From Liolophura sinensis (Eukaryota; Mollusca; Polyplacophora; Chitonida; Chitonidae), in NCBI RefSeq assembly GCF_032854445.1, contig NC_088297.1, positions 11,434,163 to 11,498,162 on the forward strand: 64,000 nucleotides of DNA. The letters run 5' to 3'. The notes under the pieces were generated by a model. It saw only the letters and a program-made list of their open reading frames with translations, was not told the DNA's origin and did no database searches. The position numbers were made by a program, and so were the translations under genes. Positions 1 through 11,345 of the stretch are shown here, one piece after another. Numbering within the stretch: the stretch's first letter is position 1; each line of letters starts with the position of its first letter.

Positions 1-201
1 CAGTGTGTACCCATATAATGTTCCGTATCAGCGGTACGCATGCCATGTAATTTATGTAATGCAGTTAGTGTACAAATGTCATTGTGAACGTGAAAATTTC
101 TACACAGTCGTCTTTGTAGTTTTAATTTGAACATATACTGTTCTCCTGGAATTCTAAAAACGTGTCAGTGACCCGATAAGCCAAAACTGCGTCATACTCA
201 C

Positions 202-349
202 GGAGTTTTCCCTTCTGTAGCATCCTGCGTGACACGGGGACATATACGTCACACCGTCAGAACCACATACCGGCTGGATGACGTCACCGCTACACAGACA
301 GCCAGCGACGCAGCTGTCGTTGCCCATCAACGCCCCCGGCTTAAGTTGT
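202..349 (-). CDS. OATP exon 6 with Kazal-like extracellular domain
   Basis: Acceptor CGTGTTTTTAG, donor GTGAGTATG. Encodes NDSCVAGCLCSGDVIQPVCG followed by SDGVTYMSPCHAGCYRRENS. The Cys spacing is that of the Kazal-like module in the large loop between TM9 and TM10, a hallmark of OATPs. The exon ends in phase 0; bases 1-201 are intron and the rest of the gene lies outside the window. Confidence 0.9.
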
Positions 350-3300
350 CTAAAAACACGTTTGACAACAGTACATTAAGTCATTACAATTTGAGTGAAG
401 AAATAAATGAAAATATGAAATTCAACTTGTATGACTGAACAAGGATTAATTTGTAGTATATCAAGCAATATCTGCAGTTAAAATAATTCTTCATGCTACA
501 CTATTTGTATGGCATTGAAATGAAAACAGCAAAGTTGACTGGCCACGAAATGTTTCTTTGCACACTCCAAAAGCTACACTGTTAAACTAAGCATAATATG
601 TTCCCTGAGTGATGTTAGAATAGATAATGTTTGTGTAACGTAATTTTATGTTATGGGCAACACACTACCCGATTACTCTAACTAAAGTATGATGCTGTAA
701 TAAGAACAGACGCTTGAAATACACGATAATGGTTAAAAAAAACTATGCCACCTCACCATGTAACAGATTACTTGAAGAGCGTAGAGCGTGAAATAAGCAA
801 GTGAATAAAAACTGATTTACCCTCCGAACTTGGACTGGACCAGGTCCGTGGGTTGACCAGCCAGGAACATCCCTATGGGACACCCAATGGTCAGCAAAAT
901 ACAGACTCCCAGAATAAGGCGCAGGTTTCCGCGAGTGGTCAGTTTAAAGTGTGACGTCACAAACCCTCCTACCACTGGACCAATCGTGCTCCCGAACAGA
1001 GAAATGACGCCTGCGTATAGAAAACAATTTTAACTGTGAGTTTAAAACATTCTGCATGGACGAGCTACACAAAATGTCCCAAATCGGAGTAAAACATATT
1101 GTTTCCTTTTGTGACGTTGCAGTGCTTGTGTAGCTCCTAGGTGTTTTATGAGGCACATACACTGATAACTGTGAAGTAATGCGGGAAACAACAAATGAGT
1201 GTATAGCTTAGGGACTCTTTGTTACAAGGCTGGGAGTGGGGGAGAGGGGGGAGAGGGGGGGCAATGTCGCGTTTCTGATACATTGAACACTGTAACTTAG
1301 TCACTGGTCAGAGTTCACGCATTTTAATTTATTTTTTAATTTCAACAGCAGTAGGGGTCCACGCCGAAGAAAACTGTTTCCAACTTTTCTCGACTTCAGG
1401 TGTTAAGCGTCAAAAGTGAAATATCACTATAATATATAAAAGACAACAGTGAGGCAGTTGGCAAATGGTCACACCTGCCACACTTATTGCCGGTGAAATA
1501 TGCCCTCTGGCCAATCTACATCAGTTATTGTTTTGTTTTAACTGTCCCGTAGTACAATGGAGAGCTTGGTAACGGAAAGTAGTGATGTTAATTGTAATAT
1601 TTTAGACGTTTTTGGTCCGGAATTACTTTAAATGCTGTGCTCTCGTCCCATTAATACTGATTTGTAAGTAATGATACTGGCAGAATTAGGTAGATAATTA
1701 AGACTTGTTTTGATTAAGTTAAGATGTAGATCGGATTTACTTACCTAACGTGCTGTGGGTCGGGATGTAGAACTGGTTTACCTTCTTAAAATCAGACTCT
1801 ATTTGTAAGTCGGAATGTAGAACCGATTTACTTACCTAACATCAGACTCGTTTTGTAAGTCGGAATGTAGAACTGTGTCTCCAGGTATTTGGGAAAGAAC
1901 GATGCCATACCGAGGAGAGCGAACGTGTGCATAGTGGAGGACAAGGCGAGCAGCGTGAATACCGGAAGCCTGAGTACTCGGAACACAGATCGGAGGGGAA
2001 CTGAAACCATACAAACATTTATTTATTTGATTGTTTTTTTACGCCGTACTCAGGAATATTTCACATATACGGCGAGCATTATGGTGGGAGGAAATCAGGC
2101 AGAGCAAGGGAAAATCCACGTTCTTCCATAGGTTTCTGGCACACATTCTCACATACATCCGGAGAAGAAGACAGCATGAGCTGGACTTGAACTCACAACG
2201 ATCTCATCGGTGCTGTGAATATTGTGCTAAACTTAATCAGCTACAGCATTGCAGCCACCATATTTGACACCATCAATGGGCCCCTTTTTCTCGCACAGTG
2301 GGGACGTCTGTTCAGCCTAAATTGGCAATTCTTGCATTGCAAAAAAGCCGCTTTCAGACAGTTTGGTTTGCTGTATTAACTCGGCCAGTGGAAGGGAAAT
2401 GGGACAAAAAAAACATTCTGATTTCGATCAACTAATCGAATTTGGCAAATCTATACAACAAATCTCACCGTGTAATCCCACCCATGCATGAACAAAACGT
2501 CGCCAGTTCGCCAGCAGAATAAAAACGCAATCGTAAGGGTACAAATAAACAAAATATAGAGCCTACAGTTTTCGCCCGAACTACATGTACTTCGGAAAAC
2601 GGAAAAGGTTCTCGTTTAACTGGGATTTAGATCTACTGCGGTAGATCAATAAATGCAGATCGCCAGAAGTCTTTGATTGGAGTCTCAGTTTGATTGATTT
2701 TAATGTTTTTTTTATAACTATTTCAGTGATATCTCAGTCGTTCCTAATATTATTATATTTTAATGCTGCTTCACTAAAAACATTATACCGAAGACACAAG
2801 TATATGTCGCCCAATCAGTATATGTATTGACACCGAGTCGGCAGAGTACACACTGCCGAGAACCAAGTCAGAGAAGCGCAGACTGAAAACATTTAAGTCA
2901 AACTGTGAAAAAGGCCAAAGATGAAATAAGGTTCATCAAACAGGCGGCTGCCCTTTTTTTCTTTTCATATTTTAAAAGGATTAAATGCATTCAAAGTTTC
3001 CAATTATATACTGGACTTTATAAACCATACAGTCGGTGTTTAGGTACTCTGATGTCAGGAGAAGTTTTTCCCCACTGTAAAAACGCAGCTTTTAATGTTG
3101 GAGTCGATGTTATTGCCTATGAGTAATAGATCACTAAGGTGGTCGTCACAACAAACTGCCCTCTGTGTGATGTCGGGGTAGATGTACAAGACCACCGTGG
3201 GAACGATTCATAAAGCTCACTCTACAGTTTTAAACATCCCCAACGCTGAAAAAAATCCCTCAAATTAATAACTGAATGTGTTTTCAGCGACAGTTTGTGT

Positions 3301-6300
3301 TTTTGGAGTGTGCAGTTTCCGATGGTCTTTCTCGTAATTGTTTCGTCACTTTTATGTGTTTTTTTTTCTTTTTAACAGAGCCCATTTAGAGAACCCTCAA
3401 CCCTGGCCTCACGCTTAAAAGATAGGCGTTTTTCTACCTCTTAGCAGTATATATACAGATGACATACAATTTCAAATCAAGAAATGAATTACATTGTACC
3501 TCCCGATGTCAGCCTTTTACATTGCACGCTGGGCCATGATATCGGTGTGCTATGAATTTGACGTAGGTGCGACCAAAATTTTCTACAGTGAAATAAACGA
3601 AATGTAGGCCAGTGTTTATTATACCTGTTCTTACATAAGAATACAGCGGAGAACGAGTGAGGGATACGGGGAAAAGTTAGCCTTCTTGGAGGCTCCAGGT
3701 GGGGGGTTGGGGTAAGGTGTCGTGCACGATGTTAAGGTCAGATTAATGAATATAGACTGAACAACTCCTTTTTACTCCGTTTGAATTTTTTTTCCTAACT
3801 GCCTCAGTCACGTTACATTCGGCCTACTATGGTAGAATACGCCGAATGTTTCTTTGGTCACGTTTTTTTATTGCTGTGTGCTAATATATTTTCTCATACA
3901 TGCAATTTCGGTAATGTTTTGGAGAATTTAGAGAATGTCACTTAAACTCGCGATGTTTCTGACACTCGCCACGACTTCAATTCAAAAGTTAGCAAGCATG
4001 GAAGGGATTCGAACTCGCGGCATGTATTGACACAAGTACATTCCTGTATATGTATGTGCTCCTGTTTTATAGATACACATAAACAAATATTACTTACATT
4101 TGTTGCACTCTGGCTTAAGATTGAATCCACCCTACTGCCTTCTTTCAAACAGACAGCGTTCAAGTTTACATTTTCATTTTATGTTGTAAATCTCGGTGAA
4201 GAGAGATATGTTGAATGACTTGAAATCTGAATTATTTCCATCACACAATTTTGAGTTTAACTGAAGAAAACCATATTTAGTTTTTTTTTGCCATAACGAT
4301 GGGGGGGGGGGGGGGGTCGGTGATTTCTCTCATTTAACAACATGTTCAGACAAAGTTCTTGCAGAAATTTTTGTGTAATTCTCAACCATAGATGGCCATC
4401 AAAATATATAGTACAAGCTGTAAGACGATCTGACCCAGATCTATAAGCTCACTAAATCTAAAGGGTACCGTGCTGTGGTACATATATATTTACTCGACTG
4501 CGGTAACGTCGTACCTGTTTCGTTTGACTGCTCCGGCCGTTTATTGTCGACAAAGTATATTGTCCAGCGCCACGCATGCATGTGATTCTGTCTTGGCTGA
4601 AATTGTGCTGTTTTGGTGTAAAATGTAGTGGCGGTGCCCTTGACAGTACCATGTGCAGTACCATGCAATTTCGCAAGCGATACTTTTGCGTCATTTTAGT
4701 GGGCTTACGTGTACTTAACTGTAGAAGCAATGGTTTGAAATGATGACAACAGTACACTGTTACACAAACCACACTGAAACCCGGTCTAGACTACCATCCC
4801 TACACTGACTTGAGGGCTGTCTAGATCCATAGTAACCCTAACTCTCAGTCTTTGCGTGGAGACGTCAAACTCTTCATAAAAATACATTTTTGTTCTTCGT
4901 TCAATACATAGACTGACAGATAGCCCATTTTACATTTAGAACACGACATCAAGAATAGGGAAGTTTGGAGATCAAACTTTTTTGTCGCTCAAGGGAAAAA
5001 CAGTTCTAATGTCCCACTTAAAATGGCAAATATTTTATGCAATGTTTGTTTATCGGCGGTGTCGCCGTGTTCCAGAGACACATATGACACTTTTTTCCAT
5101 TCGGACCTTCTCAAGCTCAAAATAACCTTTCACCTCCTCAATTTTCTCCACCCCACGACTACTCTATATTACCTATTGTGAAACTTCCTTCACACGCCTA
5201 TGGTATTGTAAATATGGTCGTATACAATTGCCCAACATTTCTGACAGGTCACGCGATATAGTAGAGCTTTTTTTACCTCTAGCAATGAAAGAGTTTGAAC
5301 TCGAAACTCTCCTGTTCTGTTGTACGAACAGCTGACGAGACCCCAGTAAGTGTTACCCCAACTCTAGTACGCGGCAAGGCAGTACAGTCAATCAGTTTCG
5401 GAGATCCTAATAGTGGCAATTGGTTTTGCGAAATCCTGGGTAAATCAAAAAAGAATTAAATCTGTGCACAAAAAGTTGTTATTTAAACTGACGCAGTTAT
5501 GTTACTAGTATTTTGTCAGAGATATTTCGAACGCCCCAGGCTCTCTAAACGTTATACATTTTGTACTGTATATCCCATTCGAGTTGATCTGGGCGATACA
5601 AGTTTTGACTTTCACTTTTGACTTCAAAGTTGCGCACGTCTGGCTCCTACTACCACCCAACCCCCACCCCACCCAGTACACCCACATTCCTTCCACCTCT
5701 AAGGAAACCCACATGTTCAATTCTACATTCAACATACCTATGACCAGACGTTTGAATCGACCCACGCAGCTCTTCCTTTCTGGCATCTTGCTTTCTTCTT
5801 TCTTCGTTTCTTTTTCACCTGTCTTAGCACTGTGCACTGGCGCCATTCTCAGGCGTTTAGGGAAGCAAAAGAGGAAAGAAGAGAAAAACATACTGAGACA
5901 TCCGAGGATAACAAAACCAATCCACCAGGCTCCTATCCAGGTCGGGTCCCGCGAGGTCAGGTCGGTGGCTGCGAAAGAGAAGATATCTCTTAAAATAAAA
6001 TAAAATCAAATAAGACAGTAAAACCATAACTCACTAAATGGGAACCGATTCCACCAGTTGAGTATCGCTCTTCTCTTTTTTTTCACATTCCATAATGTAG
6101 TCTTTTGTGGCTGAATATAATATGATTAAAGACGTATAGCACAGAGAGTAAAACTGGAGCAGCGAGGATAGTGTGGTAGTTGGCATATGATCACAGGAAA
6201 CCGCTGAAATAGGTCTTCTCGTCAATTTACCTCAATTAGGGTTTTATTCCTATTGTTCAATCAAATGCTTTAATACAGTGTAATAAATTACGTACCCGTT

Positions 6301-7859
6301 AGCACCACGGTTTAATCAGAATTAGACTACGAAAATGCAATGGGGTTGTTTGCAATTGTGTTAGACGTCACTGGTTTAGAATTACTCAAAATGCTGTATT
6401 GTCATCACATTTAAAATACAGTCACATCAAAACAATGCAAGGGGCAAGTTCTCGGGGAGGCTCAGTCCATCAGCAGGATCCATTACTGAATGGTTAATAT
6501 ATTTGGTAATGAATTAATTGGTTATAAAACATGTTGATATTCATTAAAGTCAGTGATTGAGTAAAATGGCGCACATAACCCTCAATTGGAGTCAAGATCT
6601 CAAATATAAAAGTTTCAAAAAAATTAACTTTTCAAAAATGTGACCAGTACTGATTACTTTAATTTGTTTTTCGTTTTCCTTTATATAGGTACACTTTTAG
6701 CTGTATGTCGTACCTTCAAGTGTGTGGAATATGCGGCTGCTCATTGCTCCAAATGCAAACGCTAACGCCGGTGCCAGTGTTAAAATTCCCATCATTATAC
6801 CTGGAGTAAAATGAAGAAAATTCATCACACCATACAAAAAAGAACACTTATTTAAGCTAAAACATAAAATTTGAGGAAACAAATCATACATCAGTGGGAT
6901 TACGCCATATGTTTTAAAAAGTTATCCGATTTGATAACTACAGTTGAATCTACAGCGGGTTGTCGACATTCCGTCAAATTTATCAATTTATGTATGTGTC
7001 GAAACAGACATTCATATGCTTGCCGTCAACCATTAAGGTCAATAATCGCAAGGTCAGTTTCTCCAAAAAGTATATAAAGTAACAAAATAGGACGGAGTCA
7101 TGCAAAGACAAGCAGTCAAAAGCTTTCAGTTTAAGACATTAAAACGTTGATTTGCTCACCGATATACTTTCCGGTGTTCGTCGGCACTGGGTTGTTGTCG
7201 TCCACGAAGGTGCCACCTAGCGGCGTGCGAGGGGACGTAACTGCTCCTTGAATCAACATGCAGGCCAGAAAAATACCCAGGGCTAAGTTGTTTTCACTGA
7301 TGATTGAATTACGTTTGTTACAGATGGGTTCCGCCATTACTCCTGGTCCATCGGTAATCTGGCAAATCCCTCCTGCAGAAGCGTTTGCAGAACGGTTGCC
7401 AACAAGCAATGAGCCGGAAGCCCCGGTCGAGTCGTCTTGGAATGGAAGGAAATGAGCGGTAAAGAAAACAATTCCCGTGGCTCCGGCAATCATGTTTGTC
7501 ACGGACAGAATGCGAGGGATATGAGAATAGCGGCTGTAGTAGGAGAACAGAAGAATGCAGACGACAAATGAGATCTGCGACGAACTGAGGATGAAACCGC
7601 TCTGGGAGCTGCTGAAGCCAAATCGCTTCTCGATGGTGGTCAACTGGGACACCAGGAAGATTCGTATGCCATATGTGAACAGGTTCGACAAGGCGTTGAA
7701 CGCGACGAACCCTTGAATGGTGGCAAAGACTTGCAAAAAGCTTGGCTTGAAGCTTCCTACGCCACAACGGGTGTCCACATCATCCTCGTGTGGGCTACCG
7801 TCTTCAACGTGAGTCGCCATTTCCTCTACTGACGTCCCTTTTGCTTTGTCTGCAGACAT
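202..7859 (-). CDS. Organic anion transporter (SLCO/OATP family), 5' six coding exons; 3' end beyond left edge
   Basis: This is a plasma-membrane solute carrier of the OATP branch of the major facilitator superfamily; the family carries out sodium-independent exchange of large amphipathic organic anions. Coding exons are 7859-7160, 6800-6714, 5968-5738, 2000-1836, 1010-821 and 349-202. Every intron is GT-AG and every junction keeps phase; the sum is 1521 nt = 507 codons. Family marks seen: N-terminal CGVGS segment, ERRFG-like IEKRFGFSSSQSG after the first membrane segment, the OATP signature DPTWIGAWWIGF in exon 3, PKYLETQF in exon 4 and a Cys-rich Kazal-like segment (PVCGSDGVTY...SPCHAGC) in exon 6. 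Family members are usually about 650-750 residues, so the last membrane segments and the cytosolic tail are missing to the left. The start ATG at 7859 is the first Met of the open frame and is followed by a short polar tail, as usual for the family. The substrate cannot be told. Confidence 0.92.
821..1010 (-). CDS. OATP exon 5
   Basis: Acceptor CTATACGCAG, donor GTAAATCAG. Encodes GSTIGPVVGGFVTSHFKLTT and LRLILGVCILLTIGCPIGMF, corresponding to TM8-TM9 of OATPs. The phase-1 start rebuilds Gly with exon 4 and the phase-2 end rebuilds Gly with exon 6. No long open frame marks this exon; it was found by reading the strand. Confidence 0.88.
1440..1655 (+). repeat. Dispersed repeat DR48, diverged copy in OATP intron
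   Basis: Shares with other copies the segments cagttggcaaatggtcacac, the ccggtgaaatatg block and a later tagacg..tggt..gaatta segment. Same orientation as the copies at 6128 and 10,840. Confidence 0.6.
1736..1876 (-). repeat. Partial tandem triplication of the exon 4 end and splice donor
   Basis: The last bases of exon 4 plus its donor recur in the intron at steps of 50 and 41 bp (anchors tttac at 1827, 1777 and 1736; shared cggaatgtagaac block). The copy at 1741-1749 keeps GTTAGGTAAG, so at least two donor-like sites are present besides the middle, altered one. Confidence 0.75.
1836..2000 (-). CDS. OATP exon 4
   Basis: Acceptor TGGTTTCAG, donor GTAAGTAAA. Encodes LRLPVFTLLALSSTMHTFAL and FPKYLETQF, the OATP region that begins the C-terminal half (family pattern NPxFxLL ... 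PKYLExQF). Its 3' end and splice donor are partly duplicated just downstream in the intron (see the repeat at 1736-1876). Confidence 0.92.
2018..2215 (-). mobile_element. V-SINE (RUDI-like) copy, nearly abutting OATP exon 4 acceptor
   Basis: Reverse complement shows the usual order: B-box-like segment gagttcaagtccagctcatg, central V-type domain, then the tail ending in cgtaaa-like and AAATAAATAAAT. The tail lies about 15 bp from the acceptor of OATP exon 4, so the A/T-rich tail now forms the sequence before the splice site. Confidence 0.75.
2216..5737. other. Large OATP intron
   Basis: No coding exon recognised on the gene strand. Scattered short frames have no family resemblance. It holds a homopolymer run of 16 G at 4301-4316 and a short pyrimidine-rich stretch near 5640-5690. 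A short unrecognised exon cannot be excluded, although exons 3 and 4 join in phase without one. Confidence 0.5.
5738..5968 (-). CDS. OATP exon 3 with family signature
   Basis: Acceptor TTTCGCAG and donor GTATGT. Encodes TSRDPTWIGAWWIGFVILG, matching the OATP signature at the extracellular loop 3/TM6 border, then a membrane segment and the long charged central cytosolic loop (KTGEKETKKEESK). Ends in phase 1, which fits exon 4 directly; an extra short exon in the 3.7-kb intron is not needed but cannot be excluded. Confidence 0.92.
6128..6460 (+). repeat. Dispersed repeat DR48, near full-length copy in OATP intron
   Basis: Begins aaagacgtatagcacagaga and runs through the conserved tcaatttacctca..gggttttatt segment to aaaacaatgcaaggggca. 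It contains a single unit of the sequence that is tandemly expanded at 9,602-10,843. Confidence 0.7.
6714..6800 (-). CDS. OATP exon 2 (29 residues)
   Basis: Short exon between acceptor TTTTACTCCAG and donor GTACGA. It encodes a single hydrophobic segment (GIMMGILTLAPALAFAFGA), equivalent to the OATP membrane segment that follows KYIG. The one-base carry-over from exon 1 rebuilds Gly exactly. Confidence 0.88.
7160..7859 (-). CDS. OATP exon 1 (residues 1-233)
   Basis: Contains the start codon, a polar cytosolic N-terminus (about residues 1-38) and the first four or so membrane segments. The large extracellular loop after TM3 has three NXS/T-like sites (GNRSANAS region). The exon ends in ...NTGKYIG with donor GTGAG directly after the first base of the Gly codon. 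The same DNA on the plus strand is also partly open, but that frame has no family features. Confidence 0.92.
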
Positions 7860-8592
7860 CGTGGACGCTTTCTAGGTTGTTTCGTTGTAGCGCAAGGCCC
7901 TCGTCTACAATGATAGTGCGTACAAAAAATAGGCTTATCACTTCACCAGCACACTGAAGATGGAATCTTAGCTTCAAGGTAGAGAAAAATTGTCACTGAA
8001 CAGCTGCGTCAGGCAAACACAAGCACAAAGTCCTGACACGGGTCTGCTTGGAACTTGACGTGATTGAGAAATGCGAGCAACCCTTTACCACTTTTAATAA
8101 ATACGCATTCTTCTAGGTATCATTAAATTCCACAGATTAGCTCTCGACGCTGTTCGCCTCCCGGATACCTAGAAATTAGAGGAGAATTTTGATATTGCAT
8201 GGTATATTGGTACACTGGTATATTTACGGCAGAATTTGACGTCCATTAAAGTGTGTAATCTGCATATCCGCATTGTATCTCCTCACGCACACATTTGATA
8301 TACCGTATTGGCAGCATGTAATTGTCTTGGCTAATCCACGTATACTGTGAATACATCATCCTTGGTTATTAACTCTATATATGTTGTACTTGATTTCTTT
8401 CTCTGAATGCGATTTAACGCCGTACCCGAAGGAAGGCACGAAGCGACACCTACAATTTCATGGTGATTGAAAGTGAGACAAGGTAGCACTTCACGCATGT
8501 TCATATATGTCAAAATACACTTGTGCACATGAAGAGGTAATCTGTACCGGAATGTCTTTCACAAAAAAGAAGTGTTTTAATTGGTAGTTATG
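7860..8592. other. Upstream flank of OATP, no feature resolved
   Basis: Should contain the 5' UTR and promoter, or an intron to a non-coding first exon. I saw no clear TATA box or CpG-rich core and no credible coding frame. Confidence 0.4.
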
Positions 8593-8856
8593 TATTTATT
8601 TATTTATTTATTTGATTGGTGTTTTACGCCGTACTCAAGAATATTTCACTTATACGACGGCGACCAGCATTATGGTGGGAGGAAACTGGAGAGAGCCCGC
8701 AGGAAACCCATGACCATCCGCAGGTTGCTGGCATACCTTCCCACGTACAGCCTGGGAGGAAGCCAGCATGAACTGGACTTGAACTCACAGCGACCGCATT
8801 GATGAGAGGTTCCTTGGTCATTACGCTGAACTAGCGCGCTAACCAAATGAACCATG
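8593..8856 (-). mobile_element. V-SINE (RUDI-like), near full length
   Basis: tRNA-like head at the right end (reverse complement has GGTTAGCGCGCTAG and the B-box-like GTGAGTTCAAGTCCAG), the V-type central domain, and a tail with cgccgtact followed by (TTTA)n at the left end. Confidence 0.85.
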
Positions 8857-8954
8857 GTAGTTATATATTAAAATATGTAATAATATCACTGAGTAACAGT
8901 GGAATTACTAAGTATTTATTTATTTATTTGTTGATTTATTCGTGAGACTATAAT

Positions 8955-9025
8955 GTTGACCGCCGTCGTATAAATGACATATTCTTGAATACGGCATAAA
9001 GCACCAATGGAATGAATAAATATTT
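8955..9025 (+). mobile_element. V-SINE 3' tail fragment
   Basis: Matches ccgccgtcgtataa through attcttgaatacggcataaa to a short AATAAATA tail; head and central domain absent. Confidence 0.65.
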
Positions 9026-9582
9026 GTAAGGTCTGAGTAAAACAACTTGTCGTATGCGAAAGCGCCTTAACAGTAATCTTTGAAGATCTCTTTAAAGTAA
9101 TTTTGTGTTGAATTTACATATAAATGTGATAATAGCAAACATAAATGGAATTGTACATCCAATGTTATCTACATCAACCAGCGCTTAACGAGACACAAAA
9201 AAGATGTAAAAGTTATCAACACTCATTTACATATATGGTTATATAATTGATGAAGAGCGTTGTCCTAAGGGCCAATTCTTTTTCCAAACTAGCTCTTCTT
9301 GACAATTAAAATGCTCTGTCAAACTCAGCTCTGGGGAGAACACACACTTCACCTTTATGGGCAGGGGATAGAAAAGTGCCCGGGGTAAAACGACTGACGT
9401 TTTAACACGCCAACTTTCCCACACGTGCACACTTTTATACGTACAGAATTAATCCATCATTTTATCATAATACGATGGCAGACAATAGTAGGTATTTAGA
9501 TTACAACAACTACAGAGGGAATATACACATATCAAACAAACAATTCCTTGAATTTCTTATCATAATGCTATTGCAAACTATT
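9026..9582. other. Unique non-coding stretch
   Basis: Nothing recognisable; short frames on either strand lack family resemblance. Confidence 0.4.
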
Positions 9583-9601
9583 AATATAATTAAAGATGTA
9601 C

Positions 9602-10843
9602 ATCATAGAGCATTCAACCAGAGCAACGACAACAGTATGATAGACGCACAGCATAGAGGGTACAACCAGAGCAGAGACAAAAGTGTGATAGACGCACAGC
9701 ATAGAGGGTACAACCAGAGCAACGACAACAGTATGATAGACGCACAGCATAGAGGGTACAACCAGAGCAGCGACAAAAGTGTGATAGACGTACAGCATAG
9801 AGGGTACAACCAGAGCAGCGACGACAGTGTGATAGACGCACAGCATAGAGGGTACAACCAGAGCAACGACAACAGTATGATAGACGCACAGCATAGAGGG
9901 TACAACCAGAGCAGCAACGACAGTGTGATAGACGCACAGCATAGAGGGTACAACCAGAGCAGCGACAACAGTATGATAGACGTACAGCATAGAGGGTACA
10001 ACCAGAGCAGCGACAACAGTGTGATAAACGCACAGCATAGAGGGTACAATCAGAGCAGCGACAACAGTGTGATAGACGCACAGCATACAGGGTACAACCA
10101 GAGCAGCGAAAACAGTGTAATAGACGCACAGCATAGAGGGTACAACCAGAGCAACGACAACAGTATGATAGACGCACAGCATAGAGGGTACAACCAGAGC
10201 AGCGACAACAGTGTGATAGACGCACAGCATAGAGGCTACAACCAGAGCAACGACAACAGTATGATAGACGCACAGCATAGAGGGTACAACCAGAGCAGCG
10301 ACAGCAGTGTGATAAACGCACAGCATAGAGGGTACAACCAGAGCAGCGACAACAGTGTGATAGACGCACAGCATAGAGGGTACAACCAGAGCAGCGACAA
10401 CAGTGTAATAGACGTACAGCATAGAGGGTACAACCAGAGAATTGACAACAGAGTGATAGACCTACAGCATAGAGGGTACAACCAGTGAAGTGACAACAGT
10501 ATGATAGACGCACAGCATAGAGGGTACAACCAGAGCAACGACAACAGTATGATAGACGCACAGCATAGAGGGTACAACCAGAGCAACGACAACAGTATGA
10601 TAGACGCACAGCATAGAGGGTACAACCAGAGCAGCGACAACAGTGTGATAGGCGCACAGCATAGAGGGTACAACCAGTGAAATGACAACAGTGTGATAGA
10701 CGTACAGCATAGAGGGTACAACGAGAGCAGCGACAACTGTGTGATAGATGTACAACATAGAGGGTACAACCAGTAAAGTGACAACAGTGTGATAGACGTA
10801 CAGCATACAGGGTACAACCAGTGAAGTGACAACAGTGTGATAG
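9602..10843 (+). repeat. 48-bp minisatellite, about 26 units
   Basis: Unit of 48 bp built from cagcatagagggtacaacca, gagcagcgacaacagtgtga and tagacgca. Because 48 is divisible by 3, several frames on both strands stay open for hundreds of codons. In the last units the plus frame is broken by TGA/TAA in place of the AGA/AGC codon. The array is an expansion of the first part of dispersed repeat DR48, whose remaining part follows at 10,840-11,200. Confidence 0.95.
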
Positions 10844-11345
10844 CTGGCAAATAGTCACACCTAACCAGTGAAATACGGCCTCATGTAATTTACCACAGTC
10901 AGGATTTTATTCTGATTGTTTACGTGAAAACATAAATAGTACCAACTTACACGCCCCCTAGCAACATGACTTCAAAAGAAATACGTAAAAATACAGTGAT
11001 GTTAACTGCAATTTAATAGACGTCCCTGGTCTAGAATTTCTGAAAATGTTGTATTGTCATCACATCATGTTGTATTTAACATCGAATAATTAAAACAATG
11101 CAAAGAGACCTGGCCACACCACGCCCTAGCACCATGATTTCAACAGAATTACGCAAAAATACAGTGATGTTAATTGCAATTTAATAGACCTGGCCTCTTG
11201 GATGTTTACTCGAACACCAGAGTTCTGGATTATACAGGAATACAATATAATTAAAGACGTGCAGCGTAGAGAGTTAAACCAGAGCAACGACGACAGTGTG
11301 ATTGCTGGGAAATCATCACACGTAACCAGTGAAATATAGCCTCTT
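10844..11345 (+). repeat. DR48 body plus a second partial copy
   Basis: Continues the element after the array: tagctggcaaatagtcacac, tttaccacagtcag, gcaatttaatagacgtccct. A shortened internal repeat follows at 11,110-11,200 and another 5' part at 11,245-11,345 (gacgtgcagcgtagagagtt). Confidence 0.75.

Noticed and set aside
5584-6003. 139-codon plus-strand frame
   Set aside because: It is the antisense of OATP exon 3, which has family motifs and correct splice sites on the minus strand.
9602-10843. CRISPR-like array
   Set aside because: Units are contiguous tandem repeats without unique spacers, in animal DNA.
9475-10858. Long repetitive open frames (337 codons plus strand; 414, 284 and 204 codons minus strand) as repeat proteins
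   Set aside because: The 48-bp unit is a multiple of 3, so several frames on both strands stay open at once. The plus frame is interrupted by stops in later units and block B has lost nearly all units.
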